Below, one piece after another: positions 25,847-33,135 of a stretch of DNA of 33,164 nucleotides. Numbering within the stretch: position 1 is the first letter of the stretch; every line of letters starts with the position of its first letter. The stretch comes from Pseudomonadota bacterium (GTDB lineage Bacteria; Pseudomonadota; Alphaproteobacteria; Caulobacterales; Caulobacteraceae): NCBI GenBank assembly GCA_019348195.1, contig JAHWJX010000023.1:1-33164 (forward strand), written 5' to 3'. The notes below the pieces were generated by a model. The model worked only from the letters and a program-made list of their open reading frames with translations. It ran no database searches and was not told where the DNA came from. Position numbers and translations under genes: made by a program.

Positions 25847-25881
25847 AGGCGCGACTTAGCCCGTTCCCCCGGCTGGGAGAA

Positions 25882-25903
25882 GCGGCGCCCCGCCGAGCGC
25901 CGC
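25882..25903 (-). terminator. Possible weak terminator after the DUF2125 gene
   Basis: On the leftward strand GCGGCGC and GCGCCGC form an exact seven-pair stem (arms 25897-25903 and 25882-25888) three bases after the DUF2125 stop codon, followed by TTCTCC. The T-tract is poor. It may slow or end the ftsEX-ydcF-plsC-DUF2125 transcript ahead of hisC. Confidence 0.3.
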
Positions 25904-25906
25904 CCC

Positions 25907-26926
25907 TCAGAAGACCTTGGGGGCGGGCGCCACGGCGACAGGTCCCACCGTGAACTGCCCGGCTTCGAACCCGAGCGCGAGCTCGACGTTGGCGTCGCCC
26001 CGGGTGCGCGCGACCACCGTCGCCGCCCCGATGGCGTTCGGGTCTGCCTGTTCGATCCGGCCCAGGGCCGAGAGCGCCTGCAAGGGCCGGTTCATCATCA
26101 CGTCCAGGCTGCCGCGCAAACGCCCGTCCGACCCCACCGAGAGGACTCCCCCCGTGTTGCGCGCCCGCAGGTCGCCCGCCTGCAGGGTGGCGCTGGCGAC
26201 CCGCATGCGCCCGCCCGCCCGGGTCCAATTGCGCACCGCCTCGGCCCAACTCCGCCCCCGAAGCGCGCCGATCTGCGACACCCGCGAGTCCCACACGAAG
26301 TTGGTGGGCTGGCTCCCGGACACAAAGGCCATCAGTCCTGCAGGCCGAGGCAGTCCCCCGCGCACCCGGAACAGCAGGGCGGCTTCATCCCCCTCCGGCG
26401 CGGGGCGCAGGTGGAACTCCGCACGCTCGGCCCCGGCCAGCAGAAAGGGCTCCGCGCCCTCCAGCGGGACGAAGCGGAGGTCGGCTCCTTCCACCGAGAT
26501 CCGCGGCGGAACGCTGTTCACGCCCGACAGGCTGGCGCGCAACAGGCGGCCCTGCACGTGCAAGGGGCCCGCTTCCGGCCGCAGAACCACGACGCCATCG
26601 GGCGCCGACGCGACCCAGCGGGTCAGGCGGTAGGCATTGGCCTGAGCCTCCAGTCGAGGAGCCCGCACGGCCCAGCCGGACGGGGACGCCACCCGCGCCT
26701 GCTGCAGCACGAGTTTCAGGCGAAAGGGGTAGCCCTCGACCCTGCGGCTGGCCCACTCGATCCTGCGCCCCTGGGCCTCCTGGGCCGCGACGGCCTGGTC
26801 CAGGGCGTCCAGCAGCCGGTCTCGAGCGATCCACCAATAGGCGCTCCAGGCGACCAGGCCGATCGCCGCCAGCCCCGAGGGGATCAGCAGCCAATTGCGG
26901 GTCGGGCGACCTCCGGCTTCAGCCAC
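25907..26926 (-). CDS. DUF2125 domain protein, membrane-anchored
   Basis: A 339-residue protein with one N-terminal membrane anchor (about residues 12-33) and a large periplasmic part. The conserved GYPFRLKLVL near residue 65 and the beta-rich repeats after it mark DUF2125, an alphaproteobacterial family of unknown function. The strand-rich build resembles periplasmic lipid-handling or AsmA-like proteins, but that is only an impression. The start overlaps the plsC stop by eight bases. Linkage with an acyltransferase and ftsEX suggests an envelope role. Confidence 0.8.
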   Translation of the reverse strand: MAEAGGRPTRNWLLIPSGLAAIGLVAWSAYWWIARDRLLDALDQAVAAQEAQGRRIEWASRRVEGYPFRLKLVLQQARVASPSGWAVRAPRLEAQANAYRLTRWVASAPDGVVVLRPEAGPLHVQGRLLRASLSGVNSVPPRISVEGADLRFVPLEGAEPFLLAGAERAEFHLRPAPEGDEAALLFRVRGGLPRPAGLMAFVSGSQPTNFVWDSRVSQIGALRGRSWAEAVRNWTRAGGRMRVASATLQAGDLRARNTGGVLSVGSDGRLRGSLDVMMNRPLQALSALGRIEQADPNAIGAATVVARTRGDANVELALGFEAGQFTVGPVAVAPAPKVF

Positions 26927-27641
26927 GGGCTTCGCCCTCCATGCGCAGGGCTTCGGAGGCGGTTTCGACCCGGCTCTGCAGCTCGGCCATGAAGGCGCCC
27001 CGCTTGAGGCCCGGCGCTATCGGAGGCAGAAACTCATAGACCGCCGTGCCTGGCCGCATCACCCATCCCTTCGCAGGCCACCGCAGGCCCGAGTTCGTCG
27101 CCATGGGGACCACCGGTCCGTCCAGCTCGCGATATAGACCGGCCACACCCGGCTTGTAGTCAGGCTCCCCACCCGGCGGCCGCCGCGTTCCTTCCGGAAA
27201 GATGATCACGGGGCGCCGCTTGCCCAGCCGATCCCGCACCTCCGTGATCAGCGCTTTCAGGGCTGCAGCCCCGCCATCGCGATCCAGGCTCACCAGCTCC
27301 GCCTTGCGGCCATAGGCCCCGTACACCGGATTGGCCAGCAGCTCCTTTTTGAGGACGAAACTGGGGTCTCGGAGAAAGGCAAAGGGCGCGATGCCGTCCA
27401 GCATCGACTGGTGCTTGGCCGCGATCAGCCCGGGCCCTGCGGGCCGGTGCTCCAGCCCGCGCGCCTCGACCCGGACTCCGCAGATCACGCGCAGTCCTCC
27501 CAAGACGAGAGCGGCCCAGACCCTTTGCCCCGCGGTCAGCGCCCGGCGCGGCATTAGCAAACAGGGCGCACACACGACCGCCATCACTGCGATGACCGCG
27601 AACAGCCAGACGTAGAACAGCGCCGAGCGGACCTGGCTCAC
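26919..27641 (-). CDS. plsC: 1-acyl-sn-glycerol-3-phosphate acyltransferase
   Basis: A 240-residue PlsC-type acyltransferase at the inner membrane that makes phosphatidic acid from lysophosphatidate. The catalytic HX4D motif is H77-QSML-D82 and the acceptor-binding block FPEGTR is at residues 148-153; an N-terminal hydrophobic segment covers residues 8-30. These features are shared by all PlsC-like enzymes, including hydroxy- or ornithine-lipid acyltransferases, so the exact acceptor is not certain. Its ATG overlaps the ydcF stop by four bases. Confidence 0.9.
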   Translation of the reverse strand: MSQVRSALFYVWLFAVIAVMAVVCAPCLLMPRRALTAGQRVWAALVLGGLRVICGVRVEARGLEHRPAGPGLIAAKHQSMLDGIAPFAFLRDPSFVLKKELLANPVYGAYGRKAELVSLDRDGGAAALKALITEVRDRLGKRRPVIIFPEGTRRPPGGEPDYKPGVAGLYRELDGPVVPMATNSGLRWPAKGWVMRPGTAVYEFLPPIAPGLKRGAFMAELQSRVETASEALRMEGEARG

Positions 27642-28291
27642 TCGACCGTCTCGATTTGCAGGCGCCCCGTTTCCGCCGGCGAGGTCGACGCCGCGGACCG
27701 AGGTTCCTCTCCATCCAGGCTAAGAATCAGTTCCCTGAAGAGCACCACCAGGTATTTGGAGTACTCCAGCGTCATGCGCCGCGCGCTTTCGCCCGTGACC
27801 CACCAACGCGCGGCGTCCACCGTATCCGTTTCGATGGCGTAGGGCCGCAGCACCACGCCGGGCAGGGCGGCCTTCAGCTCCAGCAGGGCGCGGGCCATGT
27901 GGAAGTCGCTGGTGACTAGAATCAGGCTGTCATAATCCCGCGCCCGGGCCCATTGCGCCGTGTGCTGGGCGTTACCCAGCGTGGTCTCCGCCTCATAGTC
28001 GAGGTCCACACAGCAGTCGTAGAGCTCGCCGTAACCGCGGGTCACGTTGCGGATGTCCTCCCGCGTGGCGTCCCGATGGACTCCCGAGATCAGCATCCGC
28101 TGGCCCTTCTTGGCCTGTAGCAGCCGCATGGCGGTTTCGATGCGCACATCCGAGGCGCCCGTGAGAGCCACAATGGCGTCGGCTGAAGGCGCGTTGGTGA
28201 CGGGCGCATAGCGGTCCACCCGGTCGGCGAAGGCGGTAAGCCCCACCACCCAGATGAAGAGCAGAACAAGCACGGTGGCCAGGCTTTTCAA
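27638..28291 (-). CDS. YdcF/SanA-family (DUF218) protein
   Basis: A 217-residue protein with one N-terminal membrane segment (residues 4-22) and a DUF218 domain: DAIVALTGASDVRIETAMRL, RMLISGVHRD, and the conserved LVTSDFHMARALLEL. Related proteins SanA and ElyC influence envelope integrity and peptidoglycan or lipid-carrier metabolism in enterobacteria; the biochemical activity is not settled. Ten bases separate it from ftsX upstream and it overlaps plsC downstream, so it is in the middle of the ftsEX operon. Confidence 0.87.
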   Translation of the reverse strand: MKSLATVLVLLFIWVVGLTAFADRVDRYAPVTNAPSADAIVALTGASDVRIETAMRLLQAKKGQRMLISGVHRDATREDIRNVTRGYGELYDCCVDLDYEAETTLGNAQHTAQWARARDYDSLILVTSDFHMARALLELKAALPGVVLRPYAIETDTVDAARWWVTGESARRMTLEYSKYLVVLFRELILSLDGEEPRSAASTSPAETGRLQIETVE

Positions 28292-28301
28292 ACAGCTGCC
28301 C

Positions 28302-29204
28302 TCATTCGAAGCCGGCCAGAAGCTCCATCGCGGTTCGTCGCGCCGACAGGGCGGCGATGAAGGCCGCGAGCAGCGGGCATAGCAGAAGCCAGGGCAGGTC
28401 GGACCAGTCCACCGGGAGGATCGGCAGAAAACCCCCAGACCCCGAGAGCGCCCGCAGACCCGCCGCGATCACCGCGGCGCCCCCGGCGCCGATCACGCCC
28501 GCCACCGCCGCCAGCTTGGCGAACCGGGCCTGGAAAAGACGGGCCAGCATGGCGTCCTCCGCTCCGGACAGATGGAGCACCTCGACCACCTCGCGTCGGG
28601 CGGCCATGCCCGCCCGGGTGGCGAAGGCGATCACGGCGGCGGCCGCACAGGCGATAAGGGCGGCCGTGCCCACCGCCCCCGCTCGCGCCAAGGTTCCCGC
28701 ACGCCGCACGTCGCCGAGATAGGCCTCATAGTCGTGGATGACGGCGTCCACCCCGTCGGCCTGAAGCGCCGTGTCCAGAGCGCCGCGCCTGGCGGGCGCC
28801 TCGCGATCAAGCTCCACGACGACGAGTTGGGGAACGGGCAGGTCCTCCAGCCCGCCGCGGCCCAGCCACGGCTCCAGTAGGGCCTCCGCCTCCGAGCGAC
28901 CCAGAGCCACGACCTCCGTCACCCCGGGAACGCCCGCCAGGGCCGCGGCGGCGCGCTCCGCCGCCAGAGCCGGAGTCTCGTTGGGACCCGGGCGGGCCTG
29001 CACCAGCACCTCGCCCGAAAGCTCGCCCCGCCAGCCGGTCGCGGCCCTGTCCGCCGCCAGAGCCGCCAAGGCGGCGACGCAGGCGAGAAAACACAGGACG
29101 GCCACCACGAAGACCAGCGCTCCGTCGCGCTCGTCCTCCTTGGGCAGCAGCGGCGCGGGCCGCCAAAGGCGCGCGCGGGCCTCCGTCAAATTGCTCTCGC
29201 TCAC
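28302..29204 (-). CDS. ftsX: Cell division protein FtsX
   Basis: A 300-residue membrane partner of FtsE. Topology is as in FtsX: a cytoplasmic N-terminus, first membrane span (residues 28-50), a periplasmic domain of about 115 residues, then three spans in the C-terminal half, with the RREVVEVLHLSGAEDAMLARLFQAR coupling region visible as REVVEVLHLSGAED between spans two and three. FtsEX controls cell-wall hydrolases at the division site. The ATG overlaps the ftsE stop by four bases. Confidence 0.9.
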   Translation of the reverse strand: MSESNLTEARARLWRPAPLLPKEDERDGALVFVVAVLCFLACVAALAALAADRAATGWRGELSGEVLVQARPGPNETPALAAERAAAALAGVPGVTEVVALGRSEAEALLEPWLGRGGLEDLPVPQLVVVELDREAPARRGALDTALQADGVDAVIHDYEAYLGDVRRAGTLARAGAVGTAALIACAAAAVIAFATRAGMAARREVVEVLHLSGAEDAMLARLFQARFAKLAAVAGVIGAGGAAVIAAGLRALSGSGGFLPILPVDWSDLPWLLLCPLLAAFIAALSARRTAMELLAGFE

Positions 29205-29917
29205 GCGGCCCGCCCGACGGAGGCGGGGCCGAGCTTGCCCCGGGCCAAGTGCATCACGGGCTTGCCGGATTGGCGCACCAGGTCCTGGTCGTGGCTGGCG
29301 ATCAGCACGGTAGTTCCCAGGCGGTTTAACTCGACGAACAGGCGCAGGATGCGCAACGCCATCTCATGATCGACATTGCCGGTGGGCTCGTCGGCCAGGA
29401 GCACGTCAGGTTTGCCGACCACCGCGCGCGCGATCGCCAGCCGCTGTTTCTCCCCTCCGGACAGGGTGGCGGGCATGGCGTGCATGCGCTCGCCCAGGCC
29501 CACCCAGGCCAGCAACTCGCCTACGTCGTCGCGGTAGGCCTTGGGCTTCAGCCCGGCCAGCCGGAGCGGCAGGGCGGCGTTGTCGAAGGCGCTCAGGTGA
29601 TCCAGCAGCCGGAACTCCTGGAAGACCACGCCCACCCGCCGCCGCAGCGCCGGCACGGCCTCGCGGGGCAGGGTGGCCACGTCCTGGCCGAAGGCTGTGA
29701 TCAGCCCGCGGGTCGGCCGCAGGGCCAGATAGATCAGCTTCAGCAGGGTGGTCTTGCCCGCTCCCGACGCGCCGGTCAGGAAGGTGAAGGAGCCGGGCTC
29801 CAGGTCGAAGCTGACATCCCGCAGGGTTTCCGTTTGACGGCCGTATCTCAGGCCCACGTTTTCGAAGCGGACGGCCGGCCCCTCGTACCGTGCAGGATTC
29901 CTCCCCGGTCCGACCAC
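29201..29917 (-). CDS. ftsE: Cell division ATP-binding protein FtsE
   Basis: A 238-residue ABC ATPase that pairs with FtsX. Walker A is GASGAGKTT (K55), the Q-loop VFQEFRLLDH, the signature LSGGEKQRLAIARA, Walker B VLLADEPTGNVD and the switch His in IASHD. The start is uncertain: the conserved protein begins at AVRFENVGLRYG, but there is no ATG close by. The GTG at 29917, preceded by AAAAGAGA, is the nearest plausible start. An ATG at 30019 is in frame but lies inside the divergent zinc-ribbon gene. Five genes follow closely on this strand. Confidence 0.93.
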   Translation of the reverse strand: MVGPGRNPARYEGPAVRFENVGLRYGRQTETLRDVSFDLEPGSFTFLTGASGAGKTTLLKLIYLALRPTRGLITAFGQDVATLPREAVPALRRRVGVVFQEFRLLDHLSAFDNAALPLRLAGLKPKAYRDDVGELLAWVGLGERMHAMPATLSGGEKQRLAIARAVVGKPDVLLADEPTGNVDHEMALRILRLFVELNRLGTTVLIASHDQDLVRQSGKPVMHLARGKLGPASVGRAA

Positions 29918-29990
29918 GTCTCTTTTGAACTTGTTAAGGATAATCGGCGACCTCGGAGGAGGGGAAAGCCCCACGAATGCTGCGTCGGCG

Positions 29991-30944
29991 ATGATACTGA
30001 CCTGCCCCGAATGCGCCACCCGCTATTCCGTGGCCGACAACAGCGTCGGGCCCGAAGGCCGGACCGTGCGCTGCACCAGTTGCGGCCTGACCTGGCGCGC
30101 GGAGCCCGACACCGCTCTGGAGCTGGATCGTGCGCCCACGCCGGAGCCGCCGCCCGCACCCGCCGACGACCTGCCCCGCGCCTTCCGTGAGCGAATTGCG
30201 GCCCAGAAGCTGGGACGTCGGACGGCGCGCTCCGGTCTGGTTCTGGGTGGAGCGGCGGCCGGCTTTCTCCTGGCGGTCGCCAGCGTGGTGCTGGGCCGCG
30301 ACGATGTAGTGGCCGTGTGGCCGAAAACCGCAAGCGCCTACGCCGGGCTGGGTTTGGCGGTGAACAGCGTGGGCCTGGTGATCGAGGACCAGAAAGCCCA
30401 GGTCGGCTGGGAGAACGGCCGGCCCACGGTGCTGGTGACGGGTAAGCTGCGCAATGTGCGCAACAAGCCCGTGGCCTCGCCGCCCCTGCGTTTCAGCCTG
30501 CTGGACGGGGCGGAGAACGACCTGGGCGCCCGCGTCTTCCAGGTGACCAACGCCGATATACCTCCGGGCGGCGCGCGCACCTTCGTGGCCAAGCTGCACA
30601 ACCCTCCGGAAAGCGTCCAGGACGTCGAGATCAGCTTCGAACTGGGCCGGGAGGAAGAGGCGCACGCGGCAACGGGCCATGGAGCCGCCAAAGGCCATAG
30701 AGCTGCGAAGGGCCACGGAGACGCGAGGGATCACGGAGACGCAAAGGCGCACAAACCTGCGGAGGCTCACGCCGAACCCGCTCATGGGGAGCCCGCATCG
30801 CACGGCGAGCCGGCGCACCCGCCTGCAGCCCATACCACGGTCGCCGCTCACACCCCGGAACACGCCGAAGGGCACGGGAAGCCGTCGCACGGCGAGCCGC
30901 CGCACGCGCCCGCCATGCGGGCCGCGCACGGCGCCGAGCATTGA
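29991..30944 (+). CDS. MJ0042 zinc-ribbon / DUF3426-type membrane protein with His-rich tail
   Basis: A 317-residue protein. Residues 1-35 form an MJ0042 zinc ribbon with C5, C8, C28 and C31; a Pro-rich linker follows; one membrane span covers residues 82-101; residues 120-220 form a beta-rich domain like DUF3426 (PTVLVTGKLRNVRNKPV, PPGGARTFVAKLHNPP). The last 97 residues (221-317) contain 18 His, with few hydrophobic residues. The first parts are a known alphaproteobacterial arrangement beside ftsE; the His-rich tail looks unusual and may bind metal. ATG at 29991 starts directly before the first Cys pair. The end overlaps the next gene (TTGA). Confidence 0.83.
   Translation: MILTCPECATRYSVADNSVGPEGRTVRCTSCGLTWRAEPDTALELDRAPTPEPPPAPADDLPRAFRERIAAQKLGRRTARSGLVLGGAAAGFLLAVASVVLGRDDVVAVWPKTASAYAGLGLAVNSVGLVIEDQKAQVGWENGRPTVLVTGKLRNVRNKPVASPPLRFSLLDGAENDLGARVFQVTNADIPPGGARTFVAKLHNPPESVQDVEISFELGREEEAHAATGHGAAKGHRAAKGHGDARDHGDAKAHKPAEAHAEPAHGEPASHGEPAHPPAAHTTVAAHTPEHAEGHGKPSHGEPPHAPAMRAAHGAEH
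30675..30764 (+). repeat. Five 18-base tandem repeats encoding the His-rich tail
   Basis: Units start at 30675, 30693, 30711, 30729 and 30747 and encode GHGAAK, GHRAAK, GHGDAR, DHGDAK and AHKPAE. The first three to four units are close in nucleotide sequence, differing mostly by single bases, and they use AAA, AAG and ATA-context triplets that make the block less GC-rich than the rest of the gene. A looser HGEP repeat follows to about 30,920. Confidence 0.75.
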
Positions 30945-31462
30945 GCGAACCCGTCGTCATCCTGCCGGAAGCGGAGGTCGCTCGGCGGGTGACCGCCATG
31001 GCGGCCGCGATGGCGCCCCGCATCGACGACGACACGGTGGCGGTGTGCCTGCTCACCGGCGGGCTCTGGTTCGCCGCGGATTTCACCCGCGCCTTGGCTC
31101 GGCTGGGCCGCCACCCGAGCTTCGACGCGCTGTGGCTGGCCTCCTATGGGGATGATCGGCACAGCGGGGGCACCGTGCTTGTGCGCGCGGGCTTCCAGCG
31201 CCCGGTCGAGGGGCGGCGGGTCCTGTTGATGGACGATGTGTTCGACTCGGGCCTGTCGCTCCGCGAAAGCGTACGGCTGGCCACCGAGGCGGGCGCCCAG
31301 GAGGTTCTGACCGCCGTGTTCGCGCGCAAGCCCTGGCCGCACCCGCGCAAGATCGAGCCGGACGTCGTGGGTTGGGAGGCGCCGGCGCGCTATCTCGTCG
31401 GGTACGGCATGGACGCCGCCGGACGCTATCGCGGCTTCCCGGACATCGCCGCGCTGGACTGA
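30941..31462 (+). CDS. hpt: Hypoxanthine phosphoribosyltransferase-like protein
   Basis: A 173-residue type I phosphoribosyltransferase. The PRPP-binding loop is LLMDDVFDSGLSL (residues 95-107), with FDS replacing the more common LDT; GGLWFAADFTRALARL resembles the 5' loop region of HPRT, and the C-terminal VGYGMDAAGRYRGFPDI matches the HPRT signature around the purine site. It probably salvages hypoxanthine or guanine. The TTG start at 30941 overlaps the previous stop (TTGA), and no better start lies nearby. It may share a transcript with the zinc-ribbon gene. Confidence 0.85.
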   Translation: MSEPVVILPEAEVARRVTAMAAAMAPRIDDDTVAVCLLTGGLWFAADFTRALARLGRHPSFDALWLASYGDDRHSGGTVLVRAGFQRPVEGRRVLLMDDVFDSGLSLRESVRLATEAGAQEVLTAVFARKPWPHPRKIEPDVVGWEAPARYLVGYGMDAAGRYRGFPDIAALD

Positions 31463-31466
31463 GGGG

Positions 31467-31745
31467 TCAGCGCGTGGGCGGTATGTTGACGGGCGCCGCG
31501 CGTTGCGCGGGTATGTTGGGATCGCGTGGGCGCGTTTCCTCGTCGGGGGAGGGCAGACCGGCCTCCCGGTCTTCCTGCTCGTTCTCGGCAGGCGAGGTTT
31601 CGTCCGGCGATCCGCGTCCAACATCGGACGGGAATACGGGGCGGGCCTGGCCGAACAGGGGGCCCGGCCGCTGCAGGTCGCCTTGCCTGCCGCACGCCGC
31701 CAGGACGATGGCTACGCCGGCGAGCAGAAGAAGACGAGCAGACAT
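31467..31745 (-). CDS. Small LptM-like lipoprotein
   Basis: A 92-residue lipoprotein. The signal is MSARLLLLAGVAIVLAAC with lipobox LAAC (C18), followed by GRQGDLQRPG, which matches the start of the LptM/YifL type of short lipoproteins (CG-x-x-G-x-L); in E. coli LptM assists maturation of LptD. The remaining 60 residues are acidic and Pro-rich with no domain. In many Alphaproteobacteria a gene of this kind lies between tlpA, argH and lysA; here only tlpA is present, divergent across 58 bases. The ATG at 31745 gives the clean signal; an upstream in-frame ATG would spoil it. Confidence 0.75.
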   Translation of the reverse strand: MSARLLLLAGVAIVLAACGRQGDLQRPGPLFGQARPVFPSDVGRGSPDETSPAENEQEDREAGLPSPDEETRPRDPNIPAQRAAPVNIPPTR

Positions 31746-31803
31746 GGGGCGGCGCTCCGAGGTGAGGCGCCTACATAAGCCGAACACCCTGGAGGCCCCA
31801 AGC

Positions 31804-32421
31804 GTGAGTTCGCCGCACAGCTCCCCTCAACCCCCGCAAGCCGCGCCACGCGCGCGCCTGGGATGGCCGATCTGGGCCGCGCTCGCCGTAGGCCTGGTCG
31901 CCAGCGCATGGATCGTGCTTCAGGCGGCGAGCCGGCCGGACTACACGGGGTTGGGCGGTTTCGCCCGGGGCTCCCTGGCCCGGCTGCAGATCGCCGAAGC
32001 GCCCACGCCCGCCCCGGCCAACAGGTTCCAGGGGCCGGCGGGTCAAGCCGTTCAGATCCGCGACCTCCCGGGGAAGGTGAAGGTGGTCAACCTTTGGGCC
32101 ACCAACTGCGCACCGTGCAAGCTGGAGATGCCGACCCTGGCCGCCCTGGCCCGCTCGCACGGCGACCGCGTCAGCGTGACGCCCATCAGCCTGGACCCGG
32201 TCGGTCGCACCGATCAGGCGCGCGCCTTCATCGCCGACCACGCTCCCCTGCCTTTCCACCAAGACCCGAGCTTCGCGATCGCGTTCGCCATGAAGGCGCA
32301 AGGCATGCCGACCACGGTGATCTACGACGCTCAGGGGCGCGAACGCGCGCGTCTCGCCGGGGCCGCCGAGTGGGACAGTCCGGAGGCGCAGGCCCTTATC
32401 GGCGCCCTCCTGGCGGAGTGA
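31804..32421 (+). CDS. tlpA: TlpA-family thiol:disulfide reductase, membrane-anchored
   Basis: A 205-residue protein with an N-terminal membrane anchor (residues 20-42) and a periplasmic thioredoxin domain. The redox motif is WATNCAPCKLEMP with C102 and C105, and the cis-Pro loop is GMPTTVIYD. TlpA-type proteins keep periplasmic thiols reduced, for example for cytochrome oxidase maturation. The GTG at 31804 is preceded by GGAGG at a good distance and was preferred over an in-frame ATG at 31744. It converges with a small lipoprotein gene five bases away. Confidence 0.9.
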   Translation: MSSPHSSPQPPQAAPRARLGWPIWAALAVGLVASAWIVLQAASRPDYTGLGGFARGSLARLQIAEAPTPAPANRFQGPAGQAVQIRDLPGKVKVVNLWATNCAPCKLEMPTLAALARSHGDRVSVTPISLDPVGRTDQARAFIADHAPLPFHQDPSFAIAFAMKAQGMPTTVIYDAQGRERARLAGAAEWDSPEAQALIGALLAE

Positions 32422-32426
32422 GGCGG

Positions 32427-32624
32427 TCAGCCTTCGCCTTCGCCCTCGGCCGCAGGGGCCGCGGGCTGGGACGTCGTCGCGCCGTCCTCGCCCTCGCCTT
32501 CCGCCGCCGGAGCGGTGGACGCCGCAGGCGTCTCCTCCGTCTCGCCCCCGCCTTCGCAGGCGGCGACGCCCAACAGGGCGGCCGCGCCCAAGCTCGTCCA
32601 GACTTTCGCGCGGAACCTGCTCAT
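32427..32624 (-). CDS. Small acidic lipoprotein, low complexity
   Basis: A 65-residue product with a good lipoprotein signal ending VAAC (C23), then about 40 residues rich in Glu, Gly, Ala and Pro, including EGEGEDG and ending AAEGEGEG. There is no domain. The GAGGAGG ribosome site sits just upstream of the ATG, which supports expression. It could be a minor envelope lipoprotein. Confidence 0.6.
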   Translation of the reverse strand: MSRFRAKVWTSLGAAALLGVAACEGGGETEETPAASTAPAAEGEGEDGATTSQPAAPAAEGEGEG

Positions 32625-32685
32625 CTCGCCTCCTCGGTTCGTTCAGCCTAGGCGATAAGCCCCGACCCGACAACGAGGCCCGGCC

Positions 32686-32922
32686 ATGCTGATCATCGCC
32701 AACGCTCTCCCGCCCGGAGAGGTTCGCCGCGTCCGCGAGGCCCTCTCGGAGCTTCCTTTCCTGGACGGCCGGAGCACGGCTGGGGAGGCCGCGCGCCAGG
32801 TGAAGGCCAACGCCCAGGCCGACAAGGCGGACCCGGGCGTGGCCGCCCTGGGCGTCTCCGTGCGCGCCCTCCTGGAGCGGCACGAACTGGTGGCGGCCTA
32901 TGCCCGGCCGGCGCGGTGGTCG
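32686..32922 (+). pseudogene. N-terminal fragment of a PKHD-type 2OG-Fe(II) hydroxylase
   Basis: Beginning at ATG 32686, about 79 residues match the N-terminal part of PKHD-type hydroxylases (YbiX/PiuC family): MLIIANALPPGEVRRVREAL, then FLDGRSTAGEAARQVKAN and a helix ending LVAAYARPARWS. The family continues from there for another 140 residues with the HXD...H iron site; here the frame instead goes into Gly/Arg-rich sequence with no resemblance to it. All iron and 2-oxoglutarate ligands are therefore missing. Either the gene is a remnant cut by deletion, or the assembly joins two distant sequences at about 32,905-32,925. Confidence 0.65.
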
Positions 32923-33047
32923 GGACGGGGGCGCGGGTCGGGGCGCGGGCCGTGCTCGGGTCCAACGCGAGCATCGGGCGCAAGGCCGTGGTGGGGGCTG
33001 AGGTCGAGGTCGAGGCGTCGCGGTACGTCGCCAGGGAGGGCGGTTGA
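32907..33047 (+). pseudogene. C-terminal fragment of a hexapeptide-repeat (left-handed beta-helix) protein
   Basis: In a frame shifted from the hydroxylase fragment, 46 residues read VVGTGAR VGARAV LGSNAS IGRKAV VGAEVE VEAS and end at TGA 33045-33047. Five consecutive hexapeptides with V/L/I-G-x-x-A-x spacing are the mark of left-handed beta-helix acyltransferases and related enzymes. There is no start codon or upstream part of such a gene, so this is at best the tail of one. The GC-rich sequence could mimic such repeats by chance, which keeps confidence low. Confidence 0.4.
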
Positions 33048-33135
33048 GGCGACCGCCGCCCTCCGGCCTGATGGCGGGTGTCCCGTCCGGCCTTCGACCG
33101 GACCCTGAATTTCTCTCGGCGGGGATCTGACCGGC

